Shown piece by piece: positions 38,018 through 52,166 of a DNA stretch of 64,000 nucleotides. The position numbers and the translations under genes are program-made. The DNA lies in NCBI RefSeq assembly GCF_949987535.1, contig NW_026645880.1, positions 186,001-250,000 of the forward strand, read 5' to 3'. Origin of the DNA: Balaenoptera acutorostrata (taxonomy: Eukaryota > Chordata > Mammalia > Artiodactyla > Balaenopteridae). The notes beneath the pieces are model-generated. The model made no database searches. It was not told where the DNA came from and saw nothing but the letters and a program-made list of their open reading frames with translations. Position 1 is the first letter of the stretch; each line of letters opens with the position of its first letter.

Positions 38018-38828
38018 ACAATGCTACATGACCCTGGTCATCACAGTTCTACATGACCTTTGCCATCACAATGCTCTATATAGTTTTTCATGACAATTCT
38101 AAATGACCACTTTAATCAATTTGCTTGCTGACAATTTTCATCACATTTCTCTATTGTCATTACAATTTCCCATGACCCCCTTCTTCACAATGCTCCATGA
38201 TGCCTGTCATCACAATGCTCAATGGCTTTTGTTATCACAATGCTCCAGGACCAGTTTCATCACAATACTCCATCCCCCTTGTCATCACGGTGCACAATGA
38301 AACCTCTCATTACAATGCTCTGTGACACTTGTCATCACAATGCTCCATGGCCCTTGTCATCACAATGCTCCAGAATTCTTGTCATCACAATGTTCCATGA
38401 CCGTGTTATCACAATGCTCCATGGCCCTTGTCATCACAATGCTCCAGAATTCTTGTCATCACAATGTTCCATGATCGTGTCATCACAATGCTCCATAATT
38501 CTTGTCATCACAATGTTCCATGACCGTGTCATCACAATGCTCCATAATTCTTGTCATCACAATGTTCCATGACCGTGTCACCACAATGCTCCATGGCCCT
38601 TGTCATCCCAATGCTCCAGAATTCTTGTCATCACAATGTTCCATGACCGTGTCATCACAATGCTCCATGGCCCTTGTCATCACAATTCTCCAGAATTCTT
38701 GTCATCACAATGTTCCATGACCGTGTCATCACAATGCTCGATAATTCTTGTCATCACAATGTTCCATGACCGTGTCACGACAATGCTCCACAATTCTTGT
38801 CATCACAATGTTCCATGACCGTGTCATC
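38018..38828 (+). repeat. Block 33: D block, short form
   Basis: D header marks as in block 30. The body follows block 30 through CATCCCAATG and then ends with GCTCGATAATT, GTGTCACGACAATG and CCACAATT. Confidence 0.88.
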
Positions 38829-40601
38829 ACAATGCTACATGACACTGGTCATCACAGTTCTCCATGACCTTTGCCATCACAATGCTCTATATAGTTTTTC
38901 ATGACAATTCTAAATGACCACTTTAATCAATTTGCTTGCTGACCATTTTAATCACATTTCTCTATTGTCATTACAATTCCCCATGACCCCTTTCTTCACA
39001 ATGCTCCATGATGCCTGTCACCACAATGCTCAATGGCTTTTGTTATCAGAATGCTCCAGGACCAGTTTCATCACAATACTCCATCCCACTTGTCATCACG
39101 GTGCACAATGAAACCTCTCTTTACAATGCTCCGTGACACTTGTCATCACAATGCTCCATGGCCCTTGTCATCACAATGCTCCAGAACTCTTGTCATCACC
39201 ATGTTCCATGACCATGTCATCACAATTCTCCATGGCCCTTCGCATCACAATGCTCCAGAATTCTTGTCATCACAATGTTCCATGACCGTGTCATCACAAT
39301 GCTCCATGGCCCTTTTCATCACAATGCTCCAGATTGCTTGTCATCACAAAGTTCCATGACCGTATTATCACAATGCTCCATGGCCCTTGTCATCACAATG
39401 CTCCAGAATTCTTGTCATCACAATGTTCCATGACCGTGTCATCACAATGCTCCATGGCCCTTTTCATCACAATGCTCCAGATTGCTTGTCATCACAAAGT
39501 TCCATGACCGTATTATCACAATGCTCCATGGCCCTTGTCATCACAATGCTCCAGAATTCTTGTCATCACAATGTTCCATGACCGTGTCATCACAATGCTC
39601 CATGGCCCTTTTCATCACAATGCTCCAGATTGCTTGTCATCACAAAGTTCCATGACCGTGCCATCACAATGCACCATGGCCTTTGTCATCACCATGCTCC
39701 AGAATTCTTGTCATCACAATGTTCCATGACCGTGTCATCACAATGCTCCATGGCCCTTTTCATCACAATGCTCCAGATTGCTTGTCATCACAAAGTTCCA
39801 TGACCGTATTATCACAATGCTCCATGGCCCTTGTCATCACATTGCTCCAGAATTCTTGTCATCTCAATGTTCCATGATCGTGTCATCACAATGCTCCATA
39901 ATTCTTGTCATCACAATATTCCATGACCGTGTCATCACAATGCACCATGGCCTTTGTCATCACCATGCTCCAGAATTCTTGTCATCACAATGTTCCATGA
40001 CCGTGTCATCACAATGCACCATGGCCCTTGTCATCACAATGCTCCAGAATTCTTGTCATCACAATGTTCCTTTACCGTGTCATCACAATGCTCCATGGCC
40101 CTTGTCATCACAATGCTCCAGAATTCTTGTCATCACAATGTTCCATGACCGTGTCATCACAATGCTCCATGGCCCTTGTCATCACAATGCTCCATAATTC
40201 TTGTCATCACAATGTTCCATGACCGTGTCATCACAATGCTCCATGGCCCTTGTCATCACAATGCTCCAGAATTCTTGTCATCACAATGTTCCATGACCGT
40301 GTCATCACAATGCTCCATAATTCTTGTCATCACAATGTTCCATGACCGTGTCATCACAATGCTCCATAATTCTTGTCATCACAATGTTCCATGACCGTGT
40401 CACCACATTGCTCCATGGCCGTTGTCATCACAATGCTCCAGAATTCTTGTCATCACAATGTTCCATGACCGTGTCATCACAATGCTCCATGGCCCTTGTC
40501 ATCACAATGCTCCAGAATTCTTGTCATCACAATGTTCCATGACCGTGTCATCACAATGCTCCATAATTCTTGTCATCACAATGTTCCATGACCGTGTCAT
40601 C
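38829..40601 (+). repeat. Block 34: mosaic header plus body
   Basis: The header's 5' half is B-like (CTTGCTGACC, CATTTCTC, GTCACCACAATG). Its 3' part is C'-like (CCATCCCACTTG, CTCTCTTTAC). The body begins A-like with CAGAACTCTTG. The body then repeats CAGATTGC/CCGTATTATC sets three times and has GTTCCTTTACC near 40070. Confidence 0.87.
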
Positions 40602-42989
40602 ACAATGCTACATGACACTGGTCATCACAGTTCTCCATGACCTTTGCCATCACAATGCTCTATATAGTTTTTCATGACAATTCTAAATGACCACTTTAAT
40701 CAATTTGCTTGCTGACCATTTTCATCACATTTCTCTATTGTCATTACAATTCCCCATAACCCCTTTCTTCACAATGCTCCATGATGCCTGTCATCACAAT
40801 GCTCAATGGCTTTTGTTATCACAATGCTCCAGGACCAGTTTCATCACAATACTCCATCCCCCTTGTCATCACGGTGCACAATGAAACCTCTCATTACAAT
40901 GCTCTGTGACACTTGTCATCACAATGCTCCATGGCCCTTGTCATCACAATGCTCCAGAATTCTTGTCATCACAATGTTCCATGACCGTGTTATCACAATG
41001 CTCCATGGCCCTTGTCATCACAATGCTCCAGAATTCTTGTCATCACAATGTTCCATGATCGTGTCATCACAATGCTCCATAATTCTTGTCATCACAATGT
41101 TCCATGACCGTGTCATCACAATGCTCCATAATTCTTGTCATCACAATGTTCCATGACCGTGTCACCACAATGCTCCATGGCCCTTGTCATCCCAATGCTC
41201 CAGAATTCTTGTCATCACAATGTTCCATGACCGTGTCATCACAATGCTCCATGGCCCTTGTCATCACAATGCTCCAGAATTCTTGTCATCACAATGTTCC
41301 ATGACCGTGTCATCACAATGCTCCATGGCCCTTTTCATCACAATGCTCCAGATTGCTTGTCATCACAAAGTTCCATGACCGTGTCATCACAATGCACCAT
41401 GGCCTTTGTCATCACCATGCTCCAGAATTCTTGTCATCACAATGTTCCATGACCGTGTCATCACAATGCTCCATGGCCCTTTTCATCACAATGCTCCAGA
41501 TTGCTTGTCATCACAAAGTTCCATGACCGTATTATCACAATGCTCCATGGCCCTTGTCATCACATTGCTCCAGAATTCTTGTCATCTCAATGTTCCATGA
41601 TCGTGTCATCACAATGCTCCATAATTCTTGTCATCACAATGTTCCATGACCGTGTCATCACAATGCACCATGGCCTTTGTCATCACCATGCTCCAGAATT
41701 CTTGTCATCACAATGTTCCATGACCGTGTCATCACAATGCTCCATGGCCCTTGTCATCACAATGCTCCAGAATTCTTGTCATCATAATGTTCCATGACCG
41801 TGTCATCACAATGCTCCATGGCCCTTCTCATCACAATGCTCCAGAATTCTTGTCATCACAATGTTCCGTGACCGTGTCATCACAATGCTCCATAATTCTT
41901 GTCATCACAATGTTCCATGACCGTGTCATCACAATGCTCCATGGCCCTTTTCATCACAATGCTCCAGATTGCTTGTCATCACAAAGTTCCATGACCGTGT
42001 CATCACAATGCACCATGGCCTTTGTCATCACCATGCTCCAGAATTCTTGTCATCACAATGTTCCATGACCGTGTCATCACAATGCTCCATGGCCCTTTTC
42101 ATCACAATGCTCCAGATTGCTTGTCATCACAAAGTTCCATGACCGTATTATCACAATGCTCCATGGCCCTTGTCATCACATTGCTCCAGAATTCTTGTCA
42201 TCTCAATGTTCCATGATCGTGTCATCACAATGCTCCAGATTGCTTGTCATCACAAAGTTCCATGACCGTGTCATCACAATGCACCATGGCCTTTGTCATC
42301 ACCATGCTCCAGAATTCTTGTCATCACAATGTTCCATGACCGTGTCATCACAATGCTCCATGGCCCTTGTCATCACAATGCTCCAGAATTCTTGTCATCA
42401 CAATGTTCCATGACCGTGTCATCACAATGCACCATGGCCTTTGTCATCACCATGCTCCAGAATTCTTGTCATCACAATGTTCCATGACCGTGTCATCACA
42501 ATGCTCCAGAATTCTTGTCATCACCATGTTCCATGACCATGTCATCACAATTCTCCATGGCCCTTCTCATCACAATGCTCCAGAATTCTTGTCATCACAA
42601 TGTTCCATGACCGTGTCATCACAATGCTCCATGGCCCTTTTCATCACAATGCTCCAGATTGCTTGTCATCACAATGTTCCATGACCGTGTCATCACAATG
42701 CTCCATGGCCCTTGTCATCACAATTCTCCAGAATTCTTGTCATCACAATGTTCCATGACCGTGTCATCACAATGCTCCAGAATTCTTGTCATCACAATGT
42801 TCCATGACCGTGTCATCACAATGCTCCAGAATTCTTGTCATCACAATGTTCCATGACCGTGTCATCACAATGCTCCATGGCCCTTGTCATTACAATGCTC
42901 CAAAATTCTTGTCATCACAATGTTCCATGACCGTGTCATCACAATGCTCCATAATTCTTGTCATCACAATGTTCCATGACCGTGTCATC
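40602..42989 (+). repeat. Block 35: E block
   Basis: E header marks: CCCATAACCCC with GCTCTGTGACAC. The body contains an internal ~390 bp segment repeated at +616 bp (25 monomers; about 41406 and 42022), each carrying CCGTATTATC, CACATTGC and CATGATCG. Confidence 0.88.
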
Positions 42990-44121
42990 ACAATGCTACA
43001 TGACACTGGTCATCACAGTTCTCCATGACCTTTGCCATCACAATGCTCTATATAGTTTTTCATGACAATTCTAAATGACCACTTTAATCAATTTGCTTGC
43101 TGACCATTTTCATCACATTTCTCTATTGTCATTACAATTCCCCATGACCCCTTTCTTCACAATGCTCCATGATGCCTGTCACCACAATGCTCAATGGCTT
43201 TTGTTATCACAATGCTCCAGGACCAGTTTCATCACAATACTCCATCCCCCTTGTCATCACGGTGCACAATGAAACCTCTCATTACAATGCTCCGTGACAC
43301 TTGTCATCACAATGCTCCATGGCCCTTGTCATCACAATGCTCCAGAATTCTTGTCATCACCATGTTCCATGACCATGTCATCACAATTCTCCATGGCCCT
43401 TCTCATCACAATGCTCCAGAATTCTTGTCATCACAATGTTCCATGACCGTGTCATCACAATGCTCCATGGCCCTTTTCATCACAATGCTCCAGATTGCTT
43501 GTCATCACAATGTTCCATGACCGTGTCATCACAATGCTCCATGGCCCTTGTCATCACAATTCTCCAGAATTCTTGTCATCACAATGTTCCTTTACCGTGT
43601 CATCACAATGCTCCATGGCCCTTGTCATCACAATGCTCCAGAATTCTTGTCATCACAATGTTCCATGACCGTGTCATCACAATGCTCCATGGCCCTTGTC
43701 ATCACAATGCTCCATAATTCTTGTCATCACAATGTTCCATGACCGTGTCATCACAATGCTCCATGGCCCTTGTCATCACAATTCTCCAGAATTCTTGTCA
43801 TCACAATGTTCCATGACCGTGTCATCACAATGCTCCATAATTCTTGTCATCACAATGTTCCATGACCGTGTCATCACAATGCTCCATAATTCTTGTCATC
43901 ACAATGTTCCATGACCGTGTCACCACAATGCTCCATGGCCCTTGTCATCACAATGCTCCAGAATTCTTGTCATCACAATGTTCCATGACCGTGTCATCAC
44001 AATGCTCCATGGCCCTTGTCATCACAATGCTCCAGAATTCTTGTCATCACAATGTTCCATGACCGTGTCATCACAATGCTCCATAATTCTTGTCATCACA
44101 ATGTTCCATGACCGTGTCATC
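42990..44121 (+). repeat. Block 36: B-like block
   Basis: The header has GTCACCACAATG like the B family. The body has the CACCATGTTCC/CTTCTCATC set, CAATTCTCC, GTTCCTTTACC and regular trimers. Confidence 0.89.
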
Positions 44122-46583
44122 ACAATGCTACATGACACTGGTCATCACAGTTCTCCATGACCTTTGCCATCACAATGCTCTATATAGTTTTTCATGACAA
44201 TTCTAAATGACCACTTTAATCAATTTGCTTGCTGACCATTTTCATCACATTTCTCTATTGTCATTACAATTCCCCATAACCCCTTTCTTCACAATGCTCC
44301 ATGATGCCTGTCATCACAATGCTCAATGGCTTTTGTTATCACAATGCTCCAGGACCAGTTTCATCACAATACTCCATCCCCCTTGTCATCACGGTGCACA
44401 ATGAAACCTCTCATTACAATGCTCTGTGACACTTGTCATCACAATGCTCCATGGCCCTTGTCATCACAATGCTCCAGAATTCTTGTCATCACAATGTTCC
44501 ATGACCGTGTTATCACAATGCTCCATGGCCCTTGTCATCACAATGCTCCAGAATTCTTGTCATCACAATGTTCCATGACCGTGTTATCACAATGCTCCAT
44601 GGCCCTTGTCATCACAATGCTCCAGAATTCTTGTCATCACAATGTTCCATGATCGTGTCATCACAATGCTCCATAATTCTTGTCATCACAATGTTCCATG
44701 ACCGTGTCATCACAATGCTCCATAATTCTTGTCATCACAATGTTCCATGACCGTGTCACCACAATGCTCCATGGCCCTTGTCATCCCAATGCTCCAGAAT
44801 TCTTGTCATCACAATGTTCCATGACCGTGTCATCACAATGCTCCATGGCCCTTGTCATCACAATGCTCCAGAATTCTTGTCATCACAATGTTCCATGACC
44901 GTGTCATCACAATGCTCCATGGCCCTTTTCATCACAATGCTCCAGATTGCTTGTCATCACAAAGTTCCATGACCGTGTCATCACAATGCACCATGGCCTT
45001 TGTCATCACCATGCTCCAGAATTCTTGTCATCACAATGTTCCATGACCGTGTCATCACAATGCTCCATGGCCCTTTTCATCACAATGCTCCAGATTGCTT
45101 GTCATCACAAAGTTCCATGACCGTATTATCACAATGCTCCATGGCCCTTGTCATCACATTGCTCCAGAATTCTTGTCATCTCAATGTTCCATGATCGTGT
45201 CATCACAATGCTCCATAATTCTTGTCATCACAATGTTCCATGACCGTGTCATCACAATGCACCATGGCCTTTGTCATCACCATGCTCCAGAATTCTTGTC
45301 ATCACAATGTTCCATGACCGTGTCATCACAATGCTCCATGGCCCTTGTCATCACAATGCTCCAGAATTCTTGTCATCATAATGTTCCATGACCGTGTCAT
45401 CACAATGCTCCATGGCCCTTCTCATCACAATGCTCCAGAATTCTTGTCATCACAATGTTCCGTGACCGTGTCATCACAATGCTCCATAATTCTTGTCATC
45501 ACAATGTTCCATGACCGTGTCATCACAATGCTCCATGGCCCTTTTCATCACAATGCTCCAGATTGCTTGTCATCACAAAGTTCCATGACCGTGTCATCAC
45601 AATGCACCATGGCCTTTGTCATCACCATGCTCCAGAATTCTTGTCATCACAATGTTCCATGACCGTGTCATCACAATGCTCCATGGCCCTTTTCATCACA
45701 ATGCTCCAGATTGCTTGTCATCACAAAGTTCCATGACCGTATTATCACAATGCTCCATGGCCCTTGTCATCACATTGCTCCAGAATTCTTGTCATCTCAA
45801 TGTTCCATGATCGTGTCATCACAATGCTCCAGATTGCTTGTCATCACAAAGTTCCATGACCGTGTCATCACAATGCACCATGGCCTTTGTCATCACCATG
45901 CTCCAGAATTCTTGTCATCACAATGTTCCATGACCGTGTCATCACAATGCTCCATGGCCCTTGTCATCACAATGCTCCAGAATTCTTGTCATCACAATGT
46001 TCCATGACCGTGTCATCACAATGCACCATGGCCTTTGTCATCACCATGCTCCAGAATTCTTGTCATCACAATGTTCCATGACCGTGTCATCACAATGCTC
46101 CAGAATTCTTGTCATCACCATGTTCCATGACCATGTCATCACAATTCTCCATGGCCCTTCTCATCACAATGCTCCAGAATTCTTGTCATCACAATGTTCC
46201 ATGACCGTGTCATCACAATGCTCCATGGCCCTTTTCATCACAATGCTCCAGATTGCTTGTCATCACAATGTTCCATGACCGTGTCATCACAATGCTCCAT
46301 GGCCCTTGTCATCACAATTCTCCAGAATTCTTGTCATCACAATGTTCCATGACCGTGTCATCACAATGCTCCAGAATTCTTGTCATCACAATGTTCCATG
46401 ACCGTGTCATCACAATGCTCCAGAATTCTTGTCATCACAATGTTCCATGACCGTGTCATCACAATGCTCCATGGCCCTTGTCATTACAATGCTCCAAAAT
46501 TCTTGTCATCACAATGTTCCATGACCGTGTCATCACAATGCTCCATAATTCTTGTCATCACAATGTTCCATGACCGTGTCATC
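44122..46583 (+). repeat. Block 37: E block with one extra trimer
   Basis: Longest header spacing in the window (2,462 bp). After the duplicated GTGTTATCAC trimer it matches block 35 at +3,594 bp. Confidence 0.89.
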
Positions 46584-47715
46584 ACAATGCTACATGACAC
46601 TGGTCATCACAGTTCTCCATGACCTTTGCCATCACAATGCTCTATATAGTTTTTCATGACAATTCTAAATGACCACTTTAATCAATTTGCTTGCTGACCA
46701 TTTTCATCACATTTCTCTATTGTCATTACAATTCCCCATGACCCCTTTCTTCACAATGCTCCATGATGCCTGTCACCACAATGCTCAATGGCTTTTGTTA
46801 TCACAATGCTCCAGGACCAGTTTCATCACAATACTCCATCCCCCTTGTCATCACGGTGCACAATGAAACCTCTCATTACAATGCTCCGTGACACTTGTCA
46901 TCACAATGCTCCATGGCCCTTGTCATCACAATGCTCCAGAATTCTTGTCATCACCATGTTCCATGACCATGTCATCACAATTCTCCATGGCCCTTCTCAT
47001 CACAATGCTCCAGAATTCTTGTCATCACAATGTTCCATGACCGTGTCATCACAATGCTCCATGGCCCTTTTCATCACAATGCTCCAGATTGCTTGTCATC
47101 ACAATGTTCCATGACCGTGTCATCACAATGCACCATGGCCCTTGTCATCACAATTCTCCAGAATTCTTGTCATCACAATGTTCCTTTACCGTGTCATCAC
47201 AATGCTCCATGGCCCTTGTCATCACAATGCTCCAGAATGCTTGTCATCACAATGTTCCATGACCGTGTCATCACAATGCTCCATGGCCCTTGTCATCACA
47301 ATGCTCCATAATTCTTGTCATCACAATGTTCCATGACCGTGTCATCACAATGCTCCATGGCCCTTGTCATCACAATTCTCCAGAATTCTTGTCATCACAA
47401 TGTTCCATGACCGTGTCATCACAATGCTCCATAATTCTTGTCATCACAATGTTCCATGACCGTGTCATCACAATGCTCCATAATTCTTGTCATCACAATG
47501 TTCCATGACCGTGTCACCACAATGCTCCATGGCCCTTGTCATCACAATGCTCCAGAATTCTTGTCATCACAATGTTCCATGACCGTGTCATCACAATGCT
47601 CCATGGCCCTTGTCATCACAATGCTCCAGAATTCTTGTCATCACAATGTTCCATGACCGTGTCATCACAATGCTCCATAATTCTTGTCATCACAATGTTC
47701 CATGACCGTGTCATC
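46584..47715 (+). repeat. Block 38: B-like block
   Basis: Matches block 36 at +3,594 bp. It has GCACCATGG where block 36 has GCTCCATGG near 43540, and CAGAATGCTTG near 47234. Confidence 0.89.
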
Positions 47716-48526
47716 ACAATGCTACATGACACTGGTCATCACAGTTCTCCATGACCTTTGCCATCACAATGCTCTATATAGTTTTTCATGACAATTCTAA
47801 ATGACCACTTTAATCAATTTGCTTGCTGACCATTTTCATCACATTTCTCTATTGTCATTACAATTCCCCATAACCCCTTTCTTCACAATGCTCCATGATG
47901 CCTGTCATCACAATCCTCAATGGCTTTTGTTATCACAATGCTCCAGGACCAGTTTCATCACAATACTCCATCCCCCTTGTCATCACGGTGCACAATGAAA
48001 CCTCTCATTACAATGCTCTGTGACACTTGTCATCACAATGCTCCATGGCCCTTGTCATCACAATGCTCCAGAATTCTTGTCATCACAATGTTCCATGACC
48101 GTGTTATCACAATGCTCCATGGCCCTTGTCATCACAATGCTCCAGAATTCTTGTCATCACAATGTTCCATGATCGTGTCATCACAATGCTCCATAATTCT
48201 TGTCATCACAAAGTTCCATGACCGTGTCATCACAATGCTCCATAATTCTTGTCATCACAATGTTCCATGACCGTGTCACCACAATGCTCCATGGCCCTTG
48301 TCATCCCAATGCTCCAGAATTCTTGTCATCCCAATGTTCCATGACCGTGTCATCACAATGCTCCATGGCCCTTGTCATCACAATTCTCCAGAATTCTTGT
48401 CATCACAATGTTCCATAACCGTGTCATCACAATGCTCCATAATTCTTGTCATCACAATGTTCCATTACCGTGTCACCACAATGCTCCACAATTCTTGTCA
48501 TCACAATGTTCCATGACCGTGTCATC
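47716..48526 (+). repeat. Block 39: third, short E block
   Basis: E header with CAATCCTCAATGG. The body follows the D/E pattern through CATCCCAATG, including a second CATCCCAATG, CCATAACCG and CCATTACCG, and stops after 811 bp. Confidence 0.87.
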
Positions 48527-49929
48527 ACAATGCTACATGACACTGGTCATCACAGTTCTCCATGACCTTTGCCATCACAATGCTCTATATAGTTTTTCAT
48601 GACAATTCTAAATGACCACTTTAATCAATTTGCTTGCTGACCATTTTCATCACATTTCTCTATTGTCATTACAATTCCCCATGACCCCTTTCTTCACAAT
48701 GCTCCATGATGCCTGTCATCACAATGCTCAATGGCTTTTGATATCACAATGCTCCAGGACCAGTTTCATCACAATACTCCATCCCCCTTGTCATCACGGT
48801 GCACAATGAAACCTCTCATTACAATGCTCCGTGACACTTGTCATCACAATGCTCCATGGCCCTTGTCATCACAATGCTCCAGAATTCTTGTCATCACCAT
48901 GTTCCATGACCATGTCATCACAATTCTCCATGGCCCTTCGCATCACAATGCTCCAGAATTCTTGTCATCACAATGTTCCATGACCGTGTCATCACAATGC
49001 TCCAAGGCCCTTTTCATCACAATGCTCCAGATTGCTTGTCATCACAAAGTTCCATGACCGTGTCATCACAATGCACCATGGCCTTTGTCATCACCATGCT
49101 CCAGAATTCTTGTCATCACAATGTTCCATGACCGTGTCATCACAATGGTCCAGAATTCTTGTCATCACCATGTTCCATGACCATGTCATCACAATCCTCC
49201 ATGGCCCTTCTCATCACAATGCTCCAGAATTCTTGTCATCACAATGTTCCATGACCGTGTCATCACAATGCTCCATGGCCCTTTTCATCACAATGCTCCA
49301 GATTGCTTGTCATCACAATGTTCCATGACCGTGTCATCACAATGCACCATGGCCCTTGTCATCACAATTCTCCAGAATTCTTGTCATCACAATGTTCCTT
49401 TACCGTGTCATCACAATGCTCCATGGCCCTTGTCATCACAATGCTCCAGAATTCTTGTCATCACAATGTTCCATGACCGTGTCATCACAATGCTCCATGG
49501 CCCTTGTCATCACAATGCTCCATAATTCTTGTCATCACAATGTTCCATGACCGTGTCATCACAATGCTCCATGGCCCTTGTCATCACAATGCTCCAGAAT
49601 TCTTGTCATCACAATGATCGATGACCATGTCATCACAATGCTCCATAATTCTTGTCATCACAATGTTCCATGACCGTGTCATCACAATGCTCCATAATTC
49701 TTGTCATCACAATGTTCCATGACCGTGTCACCACAATGCTCCATGGCCCTTGTCATCACAATGCTCCAGAATTCTTGTCATCACAATGTTCCATGACCGT
49801 GTCATCACAATGCTCCATGGCCCTTGTCATCACAATGCTCCAGAATACTTGTCATCACAATGTTCCATGACCGTGTCATCACAATGCTCCATAATTCTTG
49901 TCATCACAATGTTCCATGACCGTGTCATC
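48527..49929 (+). repeat. Block 40: F block
   Basis: F marks: TTTTGATATCAC in the header, then CTCCAAGGCCC, CAATGGTCCAG, CAATCCTCC, GTTCCTTTACC, CAATGATCGATGACC and CAGAATACTTG in the body. Confidence 0.9.
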
Positions 49930-50716
49930 ACAATGCTACATGACATTGGTCATCACAGTTCTCCATGACCTTTGCCATCACAATGCTCTATATAGTTTTT
50001 CATGACAATTCTAAATGACCACTTTAATCAATTTGCTTGCTGACCATTTTCATCACATTTCTCTATTGTCATTACAATTCCCCATAACCCCTTTCTTCAC
50101 AATGCTCCATGATGCCTGTCATCACAATGCTCAATGGCTTTTGTTATCAAAATGCTCCAGGACCAGTTTCATCACAATACTCCATCCCCCTTGTCATCAC
50201 GGTGCACAATGAAACCTCTCATTACAATGCTCCGTGACACTTGTCATCACAATGCTCCATGGCCCTTGTCATCACAATGCTCCAGAATTCTTGTCATCAC
50301 AATGTTCCATGACCGTGTCATCACAATGCTCCATAATTCTTGTCATCACAATGTTCCATGACCGTGTCATCACAATGCTCCATGGCCCTTTTCATCACAA
50401 TGCTCCAGATTGCTTGTCATCACAAAGTTCCATGACCGTATCATCACAATGCACCATGGCCTTTGTCATCACCATGCTCCAGAATTCTTGTCATCACAAT
50501 GTTCCATGACCGTGTCATCACAATGCTCCATGGCCCTTGTCATCACAATGCTCCAGAATTCTTGTCATCACAATGTTCCATGACCGTGTCATCACAATGC
50601 TCCATGGCCGTTGTCATCACAATTCTCCAGAATTCTAGTCATCACAATGTTCCATGACCGTGTCATCACAATGCTCCATAATTCTTGTCATCACAATGTT
50701 CCATGACTGTGTCATC
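49930..50716 (+). repeat. Block 41: G block
   Basis: G header marks: CTACATGACATTGG, CCCATAACC and TTATCAAAATGC. The body has CCGTATCATC, CATGGCCGTTG and GAATTCTAGTC. Confidence 0.9.
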
Positions 50717-51626
50717 ACAATGCTACATGACCCTGGTCATCACAGTTCTACATGACCTTTGCCATCACAATGCTCTATATAGTTTTTCATGACAATTCTA
50801 AATGACCACTTTAATCAATTTGCTTGCTGACCATTTTCATCACATTTCTCTATTGTCATTACAATTCCCCATGACCCCTTCCTTCACAATGCTCCATGAT
50901 GCCTGTCATCACAATGCTCAATGGCTTTTGTTATCACAATGCTCCAGGACCAGTTTCATCACAATACTCCATCCCCCTTGTCATCACGGTGCACAATGAA
51001 ACCTCTCATTACAATGCTCCGTGACACTTGTCATCACAATGCTCCATGGCCCTTGTCATCACAATGCTCCAGAATTCTTGTCATCACCATGTTCCATGAC
51101 CATGTCATCACAATTCTCCATGGCCCTTCGCATCACAATGCTCCAGAATTCTTGTCATCACAATGTTCCATGACCGTGTCATCACAATGCTCCATGGCCC
51201 TTTTCATCACAATGCTCCAGATTGCTTGTCATCACAATGTTCCATGACCGTGTCATCACAATGCACCATGGCCCTTGTCATCACAATTCTCCAGAATTCT
51301 TGTCATCACAATGTTCCTTTACTGTGTCATCACAATGCTCCATGGCCCTTGTCATCACAATGCTCCAGAATTCTTGTCATCACAATGTTCCATGACCGTG
51401 TCATCACAATGCTCCATAATTCTTGTCATCACAATGTTCCTTGACCGTGTCATCACAATGCTCCATAATTCTTGTCATCACAATGTTCCATGACCGTGTC
51501 ACCACAATGCTCCATGGCCCTTGTCATCACAATGCTGCAGAATTCTTGTCATCACAATGTTCCATGACCGTGTCATCACAATGCTCCATAATTCTTGTCA
51601 TCACAATGTTCCATGACCGTGTCATC
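50717..51626 (+). repeat. Block 42: H block
   Basis: H header marks: TTCTACATGACC (shared with D) and CCCCTTCCTTC. The body has GTTCCTTTACTGTG, the CpG-lost form of GTTCCTTTACCGTG, and GTTCCTTGACC. Confidence 0.9.
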
Positions 51627-52166
51627 ACAATGCTACATGACAGTGGTCCTCACAGTTCTCCATGACCTTTGCCATCACAATGCTCTATATAGTTTTTCAT
51701 GACAATTCTAAATGACCATTTTAATCAATTTGCTTGCTGATCATTTTCATCACATTTCTCTATTGTCATTACAATTCCCCATAACCCCTTTCTTCACAAT
51801 GCTCCATGATGCCTGTCATCACAATGCTCAATGGCTTTTGTTATCACAATGCTCCAGGACCAGTTTCATCACAATACTCCATCCCCCTTGTCATCACGGT
51901 GCACAATGAAACCTCTCATTACAATGCTCCGTGACACTTGTCATCACAATGCTCCATGGCCCTTGTCATCACAATGCTCCAGAATTCTTGTCATCACAAT
52001 GTTCCATGACGGTGTCATCACAATGCTCCATAATTCTTGTCATCACAATGTTCCATGACGGTGTCATCACAATGCTCCATAATTCTTGTCATCACAATGT
52101 TCCATGACCGTGTCATCACAATGCTCCATAATTCTTGTCATCACAATGTTCCATGACTGTGTCATC
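51627..52166 (+). repeat. Block 43: I block
   Basis: I header marks: GACAGTGGTCCTCAC, GACCATTTTAATC, GCTGATCATTTTC and CCCATAACC. The short body has two TGACGGTGTC dimers. Confidence 0.9.

Larger units (their letters stand above)
35656..38828 (+). repeat. Superunit C'-A-D, copy 2 (3,173 bp)
   Basis: C' is 1,501 bp, A is 861 bp and D is 811 bp. It is collinear with copy 1 except for a 271 bp loss in A, and it lacks the C'-like tail in D. Confidence 0.88.
40602..44121 (+). repeat. Superunit E-B, copy 1 (3,520 bp)
   Basis: E is 2,388 bp and B-like is 1,132 bp. It is repeated from 44122 with one extra 74 bp trimer. Confidence 0.9.
44122..47715 (+). repeat. Superunit E-B, copy 2 (3,594 bp)
   Basis: Near-identical to copy 1. 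The 74 bp difference is one added trimer just after the E header, around 44510-44600, where GTGTTATCAC occurs twice and copy 1 has it once. Confidence 0.9.
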
